A stretch of 64,000 bases of DNA, taken from UBA11612 sp964475755 (GTDB taxonomy: Bacteria; Pseudomonadota; Alphaproteobacteria; Rhodospirillales; Rhodospirillaceae). Of this stretch, positions 44,077-53,059 are shown in pieces. The first letter of the stretch is position 1, and each line of letters opens with the position of its first letter. The notes under the pieces are model-generated. The model made no database searches and was not told the DNA's origin. It was given only the letters and a program-made list of their open reading frames with translations. Position numbers and translations under genes: made by a program. The DNA lies in contig CAYYXR010000012.1 in NCBI GenBank assembly GCA_964475755.1, positions 1 to 64,000 on the forward strand, given 5' to 3'.

Positions 44077-44535
44077 ATGAACGTACTTTTCGATTCAGTC
44101 ACGCTGCAACCCGTGGCCGCGCCGCAAGCGCCGCCGCCGCGTCCGCAGGCGCCCATATCGCCGGTTGGCGAAGGCGACGCGCCCAAGCGTGATCCGCGCG
44201 AGCAGAACAAGGGTGGACGCCAACGCCACATCGATTTTCAGTCCTTTATCACGGCCTCGACTTTGGAAGGTCTTGGCCGCACGCTCGGCGGTGATCAAAC
44301 GATTCAAGACGCGCCTGAGCGGCGCCCGCTGCGTGAAGCGAAATATCCCGACGCCGGTCCGAAGGTTTTATCCGGCGCGGAAGCGGCGAACTATTTCCGT
44401 ACGGTGTCGGGTGAAAGCGAAGGGTTGGCCATTTCGCGCGAGTTTCAAACGGCGGCGTCCGCCTATGCCAAGAATTTCTTTGCCGTGCAGGGCACGTTCG
44501 CCCGCCCCGGAGAGTCGCTGGAACTCTCGGCCTAG
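44077..44535 (+). CDS. hypothetical protein with Pro-rich start
   Basis: 152 residues. The first 40 are Pro/Ala-rich and polar (APQAPPPRPQAPISPVGEG), then basic (RDPREQNKGGRQRH). The second half has helical runs (LSGAEAANYFRTVSGESEG, AISREFQTAASAYAKNFFAVQG). No signal peptide or membrane helix. Codon use looks coding. Not a family I recognise; no function can be proposed. Convergent with the next gene. Confidence 0.55.
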   Translation: MNVLFDSVTLQPVAAPQAPPPRPQAPISPVGEGDAPKRDPREQNKGGRQRHIDFQSFITASTLEGLGRTLGGDQTIQDAPERRPLREAKYPDAGPKVLSGAEAANYFRTVSGESEGLAISREFQTAASAYAKNFFAVQGTFARPGESLELSA

Positions 44536-44547
44536 AGCCGTATTTCG

Positions 44548-44817
44548 CTAATCAGGGTTGGACTGATCGAGCATGGCGCGTCCGGCGTCGGTGAGCTTGC
44601 ACACCAGCCAATCGGGTTTCATTTGATTGGCGAACCAGGGCTCCGCCCATCCGCACTCCACGCATTTTTTGACGACTTGAGGATTTACTTTGCGGCCGTC
44701 CGCATCGAACAGGGGCAATTTGCCGCCCGGCTGAGTCAGCGCGCGTTCAAGCCACCTGCGCTGTGCAGGTGACGGCCGGGTGATATGTCTGTCACCACCG
44801 TCCATGAACGTCCCCAT
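44548..44817 (-). CDS. small hypothetical protein, winged-helix-like
   Basis: 89 residues (or 85 from ATG at 44805). ITRPSPAQRRWLERALTQPGGKLPLF, then CGWAEPWFANQ, and WLVCKLTDAGRAMLDQ at the end have the helix-helix-strand layout of small winged-helix proteins that occur singly in alphaproteobacteria. Three cysteines. There is no conserved DNA-recognition signature I can name. Convergent with 44077, whose stop is 12 nt away. Confidence 0.6.
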   Translation of the reverse strand: MGTFMDGGDRHITRPSPAQRRWLERALTQPGGKLPLFDADGRKVNPQVVKKCVECGWAEPWFANQMKPDWLVCKLTDAGRAMLDQSNPD

Positions 44818-44960
44818 CGTGTTGGCATTTGCGCCTATTGATTGACCGGCAAAAGGCCGGAGCAGGCACTATGAATGCCAAGATGTGAATTTTTCATAAA
44901 CCCCGAAGAACAGTGGTAAGTGTAGTGCAAGGCACCGCGTCTTCAAAGGAGAGACGTCCC

Positions 44961-45305
44961 ATGACCGTATCGACCGCAACCCATTGTATGCTCTACATAA
45001 CTGCCGGTTCCAAGGACGAAGCCAAGTCCATTGGCCTGGCTCTTGTCGAAGAAAAGCTCGCGGCGTGCGTGAATATCATGGACGGCGTGACTTCAATCTA
45101 TCGCTGGAAGGGCGAGGTTGAAGAGGCACAGGAGGCCGTGCTGGTCGCCAAAACACGTTTCGATCTCGCCAACGCCGCCATCGAACGGGTGAAGGAACTG
45201 CACAGCAATGATGTACCGTGCGCCGTTGCCTACGAAATGACTCTCGGCCTGACAAAATACCTGGACTGGATCGACGAGGAGACAGAGCACACGCCGGTCA
45301 CATAG
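44961..45305 (+). CDS. cutA: divalent-cation tolerance protein CutA
   Basis: 114 residues from ATG 44961 with AAAGGAGAG just upstream. CutA1 is a very stable trimeric PII-like protein linked to copper tolerance. KLAACVNIMDGVTSIYRWKGEVEEAQEAVLVAKTR has the family Cys and the WKGxxE loop, and the segment EVPCAVAYE-like DVPCAVAYEMTLGL is present. Its in vivo function is not settled. The Kef-type gene follows. Confidence 0.93.
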   Translation: MTVSTATHCMLYITAGSKDEAKSIGLALVEEKLAACVNIMDGVTSIYRWKGEVEEAQEAVLVAKTRFDLANAAIERVKELHSNDVPCAVAYEMTLGLTKYLDWIDEETEHTPVT

Positions 45306-45392
45306 TCGCAGGGTAGACAAGGTGGTTGCTTGGACTTTGCGCGCATAAACGATACACAGAAAGCCGTCATTCGTTTGGGGACTCGAACCGGC

Positions 45393-47018
45393 ATGGACGC
45401 GATCGCCGCCCTTCCGACCGTACCATTTTCAATTGCCCTGGCATTCGGGCTCGGGTTTATCGCTAGGCTGATCAGCTTGCCGCCTCTGGCCGGGTTTCTG
45501 CTGGCCGGATTTATCCTCAGTTCCCTTGGCGTGGAGCCGGACCCCGCTATTCATGAGATTGCCGATGCGGGCGTGATCCTGCTGCTGTTCACCATCGGGC
45601 TCAAACTCAAGGTAAGTACCTTCAAACGCCCGGAGATTTGGGCGGGAACAACTATTCATACCTTGGCCGTAACGGCGGCTCTGACCGGTGTGCTCATGCT
45701 GCTGGCCAATCAAGGCGTCGGACTATTCGCCGAGTTGAATTTAACTGGCGCATTGATGCTGGCATTTGCGTTGAGTTTTTCCAGCACCGTGTTTTCCATG
45801 AAAGTCTTGGAAGGGCGCGGTGAAATCGGAACCCTGCATGGGCGCACAGCAATCGGCATACTCGTTATTCAGGACGTGTTTGCCGTGGCGTTTCTGACCA
45901 TTGCCGCAGCCGTGATTCCGTCACCCTGGGCTTTTGCGCTGTTCGGTTTGATCTTGCTCAAGCCGGTTCTCGGCTATCTCCTGGACCGCGTCGGTCACGG
46001 CGAACTCGTGCCGCTGTTCGGCTTGTTCGCCGCCGTCGTATTGGGAGCAGGAACCTTTGAACTGGTCGGCATGAAGCCCGATTTGGGCGCCCTTGTGCTG
46101 GGCGCCATGATGTCCGGACACAAACGTGCCACCGAAGTGGCTAACTCGATTTTCGGGTTCAAGGAGATACTGCTTGTGGCGTTTTTCCTGGACATCGGCT
46201 TGTCCGGTACGCCGTCGATGTCCCATCTGATCGTTGCGATGATACTTGTCGTGCTGGTGCCCGCGAAATCAGCGATGTTCTTTGTGCTGCTCACAGCATT
46301 CAAGTTACGCGCGCGCTCGGCCATGCTGGCGTCATTGAATCTTGCGACCTATAGCGAGTTCGGACTGATCGTGAGTGCCGTCGCGGTGAGTAACGATTGG
46401 CTTAGCAACGAATGGATGGTTGTGATTGCGATAGCCTTGTCCGTATCGTTCCTCTTGTCCGCGCCGACGAATGCCATACCGCACCGGATTTACGCGCGGC
46501 TCCACAAATTGCTCAGAAAATTCGAACGTAAAGAGCACCATCCCCTCGACCAGCCTTTGGCCCTGGGCAATGCGACTATCGCCATCTTCGGCATGGGTCG
46601 CGTGGGGGCGGGCGCTTACGACCATTTGCGCGAGCGCTATGGCAGTGTTGTCGTGGGAATCGAAAGCAATATGGAGAAGGTGCGCCAGCATCAGCAGGAA
46701 GGGCGCAACGTCATCCACGGTGATGCCATCGACTCAGATTTCTGGGAACGCGCGCGGCGTGTGTCCTGGAATCTCAAGGCGGTGCTGCTTGCGATGCCTG
46801 AACACCGCTCAAACATGTATGCCGTGCAGCAGATCAAGGGTGGGGACTACACCGGGTTCATCGGCGCATTGGCGAAATTCCCCGATCATGCGGAACGGTT
46901 GCGCGAGGCGGGGGCGAATGCGGTGTTCAATATGTATGCGGAAGCGGGCGTTGGTTTTGCCGCAAATGTGGATGAGGAGCTTGGCGAGATGGTTGGAATG
47001 AGTAAGCTCAAACCATGA
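45393..47018 (+). CDS. CPA2-type cation:proton antiporter with NAD-binding domain (KefB/YbaL-like)
   Basis: 541 residues from ATG 45393 (TTG at 45330 would add 21). Twelve or so membrane helices: AFGLGFIARLISLPPLAGFLLAGFILS starts the fold, with LLLFTIGLKLKV and a lone FGFKEILLVAFFLDIGLS. The C-terminal RCK/TrkA-N domain has IAIFGMGRVGAGAYDHL, with the dinucleotide loop GxGxxG. Such proteins exchange K+ or Na+ for H+ under nucleotide or glutathione control; there is no ancillary KefF/G gene beside it. Stop 4 nt from ispDF. Confidence 0.9.
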   Translation: MDAIAALPTVPFSIALAFGLGFIARLISLPPLAGFLLAGFILSSLGVEPDPAIHEIADAGVILLLFTIGLKLKVSTFKRPEIWAGTTIHTLAVTAALTGVLMLLANQGVGLFAELNLTGALMLAFALSFSSTVFSMKVLEGRGEIGTLHGRTAIGILVIQDVFAVAFLTIAAAVIPSPWAFALFGLILLKPVLGYLLDRVGHGELVPLFGLFAAVVLGAGTFELVGMKPDLGALVLGAMMSGHKRATEVANSIFGFKEILLVAFFLDIGLSGTPSMSHLIVAMILVVLVPAKSAMFFVLLTAFKLRARSAMLASLNLATYSEFGLIVSAVAVSNDWLSNEWMVVIAIALSVSFLLSAPTNAIPHRIYARLHKLLRKFERKEHHPLDQPLALGNATIAIFGMGRVGAGAYDHLRERYGSVVVGIESNMEKVRQHQQEGRNVIHGDAIDSDFWERARRVSWNLKAVLLAMPEHRSNMYAVQQIKGGDYTGFIGALAKFPDHAERLREAGANAVFNMYAEAGVGFAANVDEELGEMVGMSKLKP

Positions 47019-47021
47019 TTG

Positions 47022-48155
47022 CTAAGCACTCACCATCGCCACAGCCTGGGCGGCGATACCTTCCCTGCGACCGGTAAAACCGAGCCCCTCGGTCGTAGTA
47101 GCCTTTACACTGATGCGCGATGCATCAATGTCCAGAATGCTTGCAATAGATTGCACCATGGCGTCGCGGTGCGGACCGACCTTCGGGCGCTCGCAGATGA
47201 TGGTGATATCCAAATTTACCAGTCTTCCGCCCTGTGCGCGCAGCAAGTCGTAAGCATGTTTGATGAATTTATCCGAAGGTGCGCCGCGCCATTTCTCGTC
47301 ACTGGGCGGGAAGTGCTGACCGATATCACCCGCACCGATGGCTCCAAGAATGGCGTCGGTTGCCGCGTGCAAGGCCACGTCCGCGTCAGAATGTCCTTCA
47401 AGGCCGAAGTCGTGCGGCACTTTCACGCCGCATAGGGTCACAAAATCACCAGGCCCGAATTTGTGAACATCGAAGCCCTGACCGATGCGCGTTTCGCTGA
47501 GGGCGGACTCAAGGCGGGCGAGGTCTTCCATGGTGGTCACTTTCACGTTGGCGTCGTCGCCGGCAACGGTCAGAACTTGATGCCCGGCGTGTTCCAAGAT
47601 GGCGGCGTCGTCGGTAAAAGACTCGCCCGCGAATTTACGGTGAGCATCAAGTATGGGGGCGAACCGGAAGCCCTGCGGCGTTTGCGCGCGCACGAGCTGA
47701 TCACGGGGCACGGTCTTGCCCACGATATCCCCGTCAATTTTCTTGAGCGTATCCACAATAGGGACAACGGGCAGGGCACCATCATTATTTACGAGGGCAC
47801 TGATCACGGCACTGATGGTTGCCGCGCCGACCATTGGGCGCGCGCCATCGTGAATGAGAACGAGATCGGGGGCGTCGCCTGCAAGAGCTTCCAATCCCTT
47901 GAGCACGGACTCCTGGCGGGTTGCGCCGCCGTGAACGAAAGCCGCATTCATGCCCTGGGCCGCCTCCGTAAATAGATCTTCGTCGTCCGGGTGGATAGCC
48001 ACCAGGATGCTGGAGATTTCAGAGTGCTCAGCGAACGCTCGAAGGGTGCGGCGGAGCAGGGGCTCACCCTTCAACGGGGCATATTGCTTGGGTCCGGACC
48101 CGCCAAATCGCTGGCCGCGGCCGGCAGCGACAATAAGAGCAGCGCAGGTGGGCAT
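47022..48155 (-). CDS. ispDF: bifunctional IspD/IspF enzyme
   Basis: 377 residues from ATG 48155. Fusion of CDP-ME synthase (IspD, to about 220: AALIVAAGRGQRFGG, SLILVHDGARP-type LVLIHDGARPMV) and MECDP synthase (IspF: RIGQGFDVHKFGPGD, the zinc-site EGHSDADVALHAATDAILGAIGAGDIGQHFPPS). These are the third and fifth steps of the MEP isoprenoid pathway; fusion is typical of alphaproteobacteria. Divergent from dusB with an insertion sequence placed between them. Confidence 0.96.
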   Translation of the reverse strand: MPTCAALIVAAGRGQRFGGSGPKQYAPLKGEPLLRRTLRAFAEHSEISSILVAIHPDDEDLFTEAAQGMNAAFVHGGATRQESVLKGLEALAGDAPDLVLIHDGARPMVGAATISAVISALVNNDGALPVVPIVDTLKKIDGDIVGKTVPRDQLVRAQTPQGFRFAPILDAHRKFAGESFTDDAAILEHAGHQVLTVAGDDANVKVTTMEDLARLESALSETRIGQGFDVHKFGPGDFVTLCGVKVPHDFGLEGHSDADVALHAATDAILGAIGAGDIGQHFPPSDEKWRGAPSDKFIKHAYDLLRAQGGRLVNLDITIICERPKVGPHRDAMVQSIASILDIDASRISVKATTTEGLGFTGRREGIAAQAVAMVSA

Positions 48156-48243
48156 AAAAACCTCGTGATCAATAGGCGGGCGGGTGCGCACAGTAAGCAG
48201 GAGGCACTCCGGGCGCAATTTCCGTTTTCATACAATATGTTGC

Positions 48244-48249
48244 GAATTT
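48244..48249. repeat. target-site duplication, left copy
   Basis: GAATTT directly outside the left end of the insertion sequence; the second copy is at 49355-49360. Six bases, with no further identity outward. Confidence 0.85.
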
Positions 48250-48268
48250 GGGTAGTGGGTCAGTTTCA
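48250..48268. repeat. left terminal inverted repeat of the IS
   Basis: GGGTAGTGGGTCAGTTTCA, the exact reverse complement of 49336-49354. The transposase stop codon (TCA on the plus strand at 48266-48268) lies inside it. Confidence 0.93.
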
Positions 48269-48991
48269 GGACGCACGTTTTTCAGTGATTCCAAAGCGTT
48301 CCTTGTGAACCGGCCACTCGTCAATTAATCGCACCACATCCTCCATAGACCACAAATTTGGGGTTACCCCAGCGGCCATAGCGGGCGTGACTCGCAGGGT
48401 CTGGTGAATCCGCAGAAAATTGTAATGCATGAAATAGATCGCAAGAGCGTGAATGTGGTTCTCAACCTTTTTCGAGAACGCGTTGGTTAGGCGCGTGAAG
48501 CGGCGCATGGACATACGCATGGTGAGGTTTTGGCGCTCCACATATGAAGTTGAAACATGCTTTGGGTCAGGGTGTCCGCTGCAACATTCTTTGCGTGTGC
48601 CAATAACTCTAGCCGGGCTATATCGGCCAGGGGAGGCTGTATCACCGTATAGCTTTTGCAAGACTGCGTAATCGACGGCACCGGCGAAACCAGCATCCAT
48701 AGATTCGATATAGGCCCTATGCCCGTCTGTGGTGATTTGGACTCGGTTGGCGAGACGATCTGACAGGTCGCATACAAAATGGGTGGCGGATTCCGCATCA
48801 CGAGAACCAACTAGCCAGGAAATGATTAGCTTGCTATCGGCGTCCAGCGCGGTCCAGGTCCAAACGTCGCCAACGCCAGTTTCACCCTTCCGGTCGGCAG
48901 GTATATTTTTTTGTTTGGCATAAACGAAGGACCAGATTTCGTCTACCATGTTTGTTCTAATTGCACCGAAGGCAACAATATAGAGACCCAA
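48266..48991 (-). CDS. IS1-type DDE transposase
   Basis: 241 residues from TTG 48991. The catalytic acids are seen in VDEIWSFVYAKQK (Asp), QITTDGHRAYIES (Asp) and STSYVERQNLTMR (Glu), the pattern of the IS1/InsB-like DDE group, with GDVWTWTALDADSKL and the end RIHQTLRVTPAMAAGVT. The upstream frame is stopped at 49043-49045 and the first 12 residues look unrelated, so the N-terminal zinc-finger/helix-turn-helix (about 75 residues) of such enzymes is not present in this ORF. Either the neighbouring ORF supplies it or the transposase is truncated. Confidence 0.88.
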   Translation of the reverse strand: MGLYIVAFGAIRTNMVDEIWSFVYAKQKNIPADRKGETGVGDVWTWTALDADSKLIISWLVGSRDAESATHFVCDLSDRLANRVQITTDGHRAYIESMDAGFAGAVDYAVLQKLYGDTASPGRYSPARVIGTRKECCSGHPDPKHVSTSYVERQNLTMRMSMRRFTRLTNAFSKKVENHIHALAIYFMHYNFLRIHQTLRVTPAMAAGVTPNLWSMEDVVRLIDEWPVHKERFGITEKRAS

Positions 48992-49062
48992 TACAAGAAG
49001 CCCGGTACCGGCGGCGGTCGTAAATGCACCCGCTGCGCAGACCTAGAATCATCGGGTAAGTG

Positions 49063-49305
49063 CTAGTTTTCGTGCTTCACATTCGGGTCGGCTTCCAAGC
49101 GACGGCAATGGTCTCCTATAAGATCGCCAAGCGTTGGTAAGCTGACTCCCCATTTTTGCGCCAGCCACTCAAAGGTCATGCCATTTGAGTGGATTTCCCA
49201 ACATAAAATCTCACCAAAGCTTCCACCGCAGCCAGTTGGATGATCGCGGTAGGCATCCTCTATAATTCGCCTCAGGCGGGATATATGGGGCTCTTCCCAG
49301 GTCAT
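49063..49305 (-). CDS. small ORF carried by the IS, helix-turn-helix-like
   Basis: 80 residues inside the insertion sequence, upstream of the transposase in a different frame, 71 nt apart. HISRLRRIIEDAYRDHPTG is helical, and FEWLAQKWGVSLPTLGDLIGDHC reads like a helix-turn-helix (AQKWGVSLPTLGDLI). This could be the DNA-binding part in the place of InsA, or a passenger gene. No programmed frameshift joins the two: the transposase frame is stopped at 49043, beyond this ORF's own stop. Function unknown. Confidence 0.62.
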   Translation of the reverse strand: MTWEEPHISRLRRIIEDAYRDHPTGCGGSFGEILCWEIHSNGMTFEWLAQKWGVSLPTLGDLIGDHCRRLEADPNVKHEN

Positions 49306-49335
49306 GGGTCAACCCCTTGCAAGATGTGATATTTT

Positions 49336-49354
49336 TGAAACTGACCCACTACCC
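49336..49354. repeat. right terminal inverted repeat of the IS
   Basis: TGAAACTGACCCACTACCC, reverse complement of the left end, 19 of 19 matches. Confidence 0.93.
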
Positions 49355-49360
49355 GAATTT
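49355..49360. repeat. target-site duplication, right copy
   Basis: GAATTT directly outside the right end of the insertion sequence, matching 48244-48249. Confidence 0.85.
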
Positions 49361-49461
49361 GACAGCGTTTAGGTGCGTAGCACGCGAACCCCTTGATTTT
49401 CCCCTTGTTTACTGAGTAAATGCCTAATCTTTAGTCAGTGTCCTTAGTGCAACAGGTTGGA

Positions 49462-50481
49462 ATGGCGTCTATCCAGATCGGACCGGTGACAGTCGCCGGA
49501 AATGTCTTTCTTGCGCCCATGTCAGGGGTCAGCGACCGCCCGTTTCGCCGGTTGGTGAAGCGTTTTGGCTGCGCTTTGGTGTTTTCCGAGATGCTGGCCA
49601 GTCAGCAAACGGTGCGCGCGCACCAACAGGGCGGGGGTAAAAGCCGCCGCGACAGCGAGGATTATTCCGACGAAGCGCCCATGGCGGTGCAACTGGCCGG
49701 TTGTGATCCGGAGATTATGGCCGAAGCAGCGCGCATCAACGAAGGCAACGGCGCGGCCATTATTGATATCAACATGGGATGCCCGGTGAAGAAGGTGGTG
49801 AACACCTATGCGGGTTCAGCGCTGATGCGCGATGAGGACAATGCCGCACGGATCATTGAGGCTACCGTGAATGCCGTAAGTGTGCCGGTGACCCTCAAGA
49901 TGCGTATGGGATGGGATCACGACAATCTCAATGCACCGTCACTGGCTAAACGGGCCGAGGATGCAGGCGTAAAATTGATCACCGTTCACGGACGAACACG
50001 TCAGCAACTGTACAAGGGCTCGGCCGACTGGGCATTCATACGCAAGGTCAAAGAGGCGATCAGCATTCCCGTCGTCGGCAATGGCGATGTGACGAGCTAT
50101 GAAGACGCAACGGAATTGCTGCGTTTGTCCGGCGCGGATGGTGTGATGATCGGTAGAGGGGCATACGGCAAGCCCTGGTTTCCATCGCAGGTTCAGCACT
50201 TTCTCGATACGGGAGACATTGCCGAGGACCCCAGTGCCGAGGAACGATGCGCCGTAACTCTCGAGCATTACGACGCGCTCCTCAGCTATTACGGCGAGCG
50301 CGTCGGGATAAAGATTGCACGTAAGCATTTGGCGTGGGCCGCGTCGGGCCTATACGGCGCGAACTCTTTTCGCAACGCCGTAAATCGCGAAGTTAATCCC
50401 GATAAAGTGCGCGCGTGTGTCCGCCGCGTTTTTGCGGGTGAATTCGAGGATAATGACGGAGAAATGAAGGTGGCGGCGTAA
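49462..50481 (+). CDS. dusB: tRNA-dihydrouridine synthase B
   Basis: 339 residues from ATG 49462 (AGGTTGGA site upstream); GTG at 49438 would add eight residues. DusB reduces tRNA uridine to dihydrouridine. IGPVTVAGNVFLAPMSGVSDRPFR is the FMN-barrel start, and the active Cys lies in DINMGCPVKKVVNTYAGSALMRD; GRTRQQLYKGSADW and the GRGAYGKPW phosphate site follow. The stop shares one base with the ntrB ATG (TAATG), the usual dusB-ntrB-ntrC linkage (the fis place in enterobacteria). Confidence 0.95.
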   Translation: MASIQIGPVTVAGNVFLAPMSGVSDRPFRRLVKRFGCALVFSEMLASQQTVRAHQQGGGKSRRDSEDYSDEAPMAVQLAGCDPEIMAEAARINEGNGAAIIDINMGCPVKKVVNTYAGSALMRDEDNAARIIEATVNAVSVPVTLKMRMGWDHDNLNAPSLAKRAEDAGVKLITVHGRTRQQLYKGSADWAFIRKVKEAISIPVVGNGDVTSYEDATELLRLSGADGVMIGRGAYGKPWFPSQVQHFLDTGDIAEDPSAEERCAVTLEHYDALLSYYGERVGIKIARKHLAWAASGLYGANSFRNAVNREVNPDKVRACVRRVFAGEFEDNDGEMKVAA

Positions 50482-51610
50482 TGGCGGTCTCGGTTCATTT
50501 CCTGCATCCGGAAGATGAAGATCGCGGACGTGAAAGCGGTCCGTTATCGGCGGACTCTGTTTTAGGTGCGTTGCCCGCCGCTACGCTGGTCGTGGATGAC
50601 AAGTCGAACGTCCGTTATGCCAATCTGGCGGCGGAACAGCTTTTTCAATCCAGCGCGACAATCCTGTCCGGTGAAACCCTGGCCGATATTTTGCCGCCGC
50701 AGTCGCCGATTTCCGCGTTGGTGGACCAGGCGGTCAACACGGGAACACCGACATCTGCCTATAGCGTCATTCTCGATACGCCAAAAACGGGCGTGCGCAC
50801 CATGACGGTGCATGTCGCGCCGATCGTGGACTCCCCAGGCTGGGCCGTGATTTCGCTTTTGGAACAGACCAGAGCAATGAAAATCAGCCAGCAATTGGAG
50901 CATCGCAATTCCGCGCGTTCCGTGACGGCGATGGCGGCGTTGTTGGCGCATGAAATCAAGAACCCGCTTTCGGGTATCCGCGGCGCGGCACAACTTTTGG
51001 GCCAAAGCGCGGCGGAAGACGACAGAAAGCTGACGCAGCTCATTTGCGACGAAGCTGACCGGATTGTGGCCTTGGTCAATCGTATGGAAGTGTTTTCCGA
51101 CGACCGGCCTCTCGAGCGGGAACCGGTGAATATCCACGTTGTCCTCGAACGCGTGCGGCGGCTTGCCGAGAACGGGTTTGCTAAGCATGTGAAGTTTGTC
51201 GAGCGATATGACCCGTCGTTGCCGCCGGTCGCAGGTAATCTGGATCAATTGGTTCAGGTGTTCCTAAACCTGGTAAAGAACGCTGCCGAAGCGGTGCCGG
51301 AGGATGGCGGGGAAATTCAGCTTTCCACAGCCTACCAGCCGGGCGTACGCGTGGCCGTTCAAGGCGGTGCCGAACGCGTACAGTTGCCGTTGGTCGTGAC
51401 TGTCCAGGATAACGGTTCTGGGATTCCCGAGGACCTATGGCCTCATATGTTTGATCCCTTCATCACCACAAAGCAGAAGGGAAGCGGGCTAGGTCTTGCA
51501 CTGGTCGCAAAGATCATCAGTGATCATGGCGGGGTTATTGAATTTGAAACAGGCCGGTCAAAAACCGCATTCCGGGTCATGCTGCCGATCATGCATGAGG
51601 GGGGTAACTC

Positions 51611-51614
<4 letters not shown>
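50481..51614 (+). CDS. ntrB: nitrogen regulation sensor kinase NtrB (GlnL)
   Basis: 377 residues, soluble. A PAS domain (about 25-125) is followed by the dimerisation helix with the phospho-His157 in MAALLAHEIKNPLSGIRGAAQLL, then the ATPase boxes NLDQLVQVFLNLVKNAAEA (N box), VQDNGSGIPEDL (G1) and GSGLGLALVAKII (G2). NtrB phosphorylates or dephosphorylates NtrC depending on PII and 2-oxoglutarate. ntrC overlaps its end by four bases (GTGA). Confidence 0.95.
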
Positions 51615-53047
<1,433 letters not shown>

Positions 53048-53059
53048 CGGGCAGACCAT

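Larger units (their letters stand above)
48250..49354. mobile_element. complete insertion sequence, 1105 bp (IS1-like DDE group)
   Basis: Bounded by 19-bp perfect inverted repeats GGGTAGTGGGTCAGTTTCA at 48250-48268 and 49336-49354, with a 6-bp direct repeat GAATTT outside both ends (48244-48249, 49355-49360). Two minus-strand ORFs inside: a DDE transposase and an 80-residue helix-turn-helix-like protein. It splits the ispDF/dusB divergent region into a 94-bp left part and about 80 bp on the right before dusB; the joined site would read TTGCGAATTTGACAGC. Family assignment comes from the transposase; IS1 members usually give 8-9 bp duplications, so 6 is off. Confidence 0.93.

Noticed and set aside
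48992..49062. Programmed -1 frameshift joining the two IS ORFs, as in IS1
   Set aside because: The transposase frame is stopped at 49043-49045, downstream of the first ORF's stop in reading order, so the frames do not overlap.
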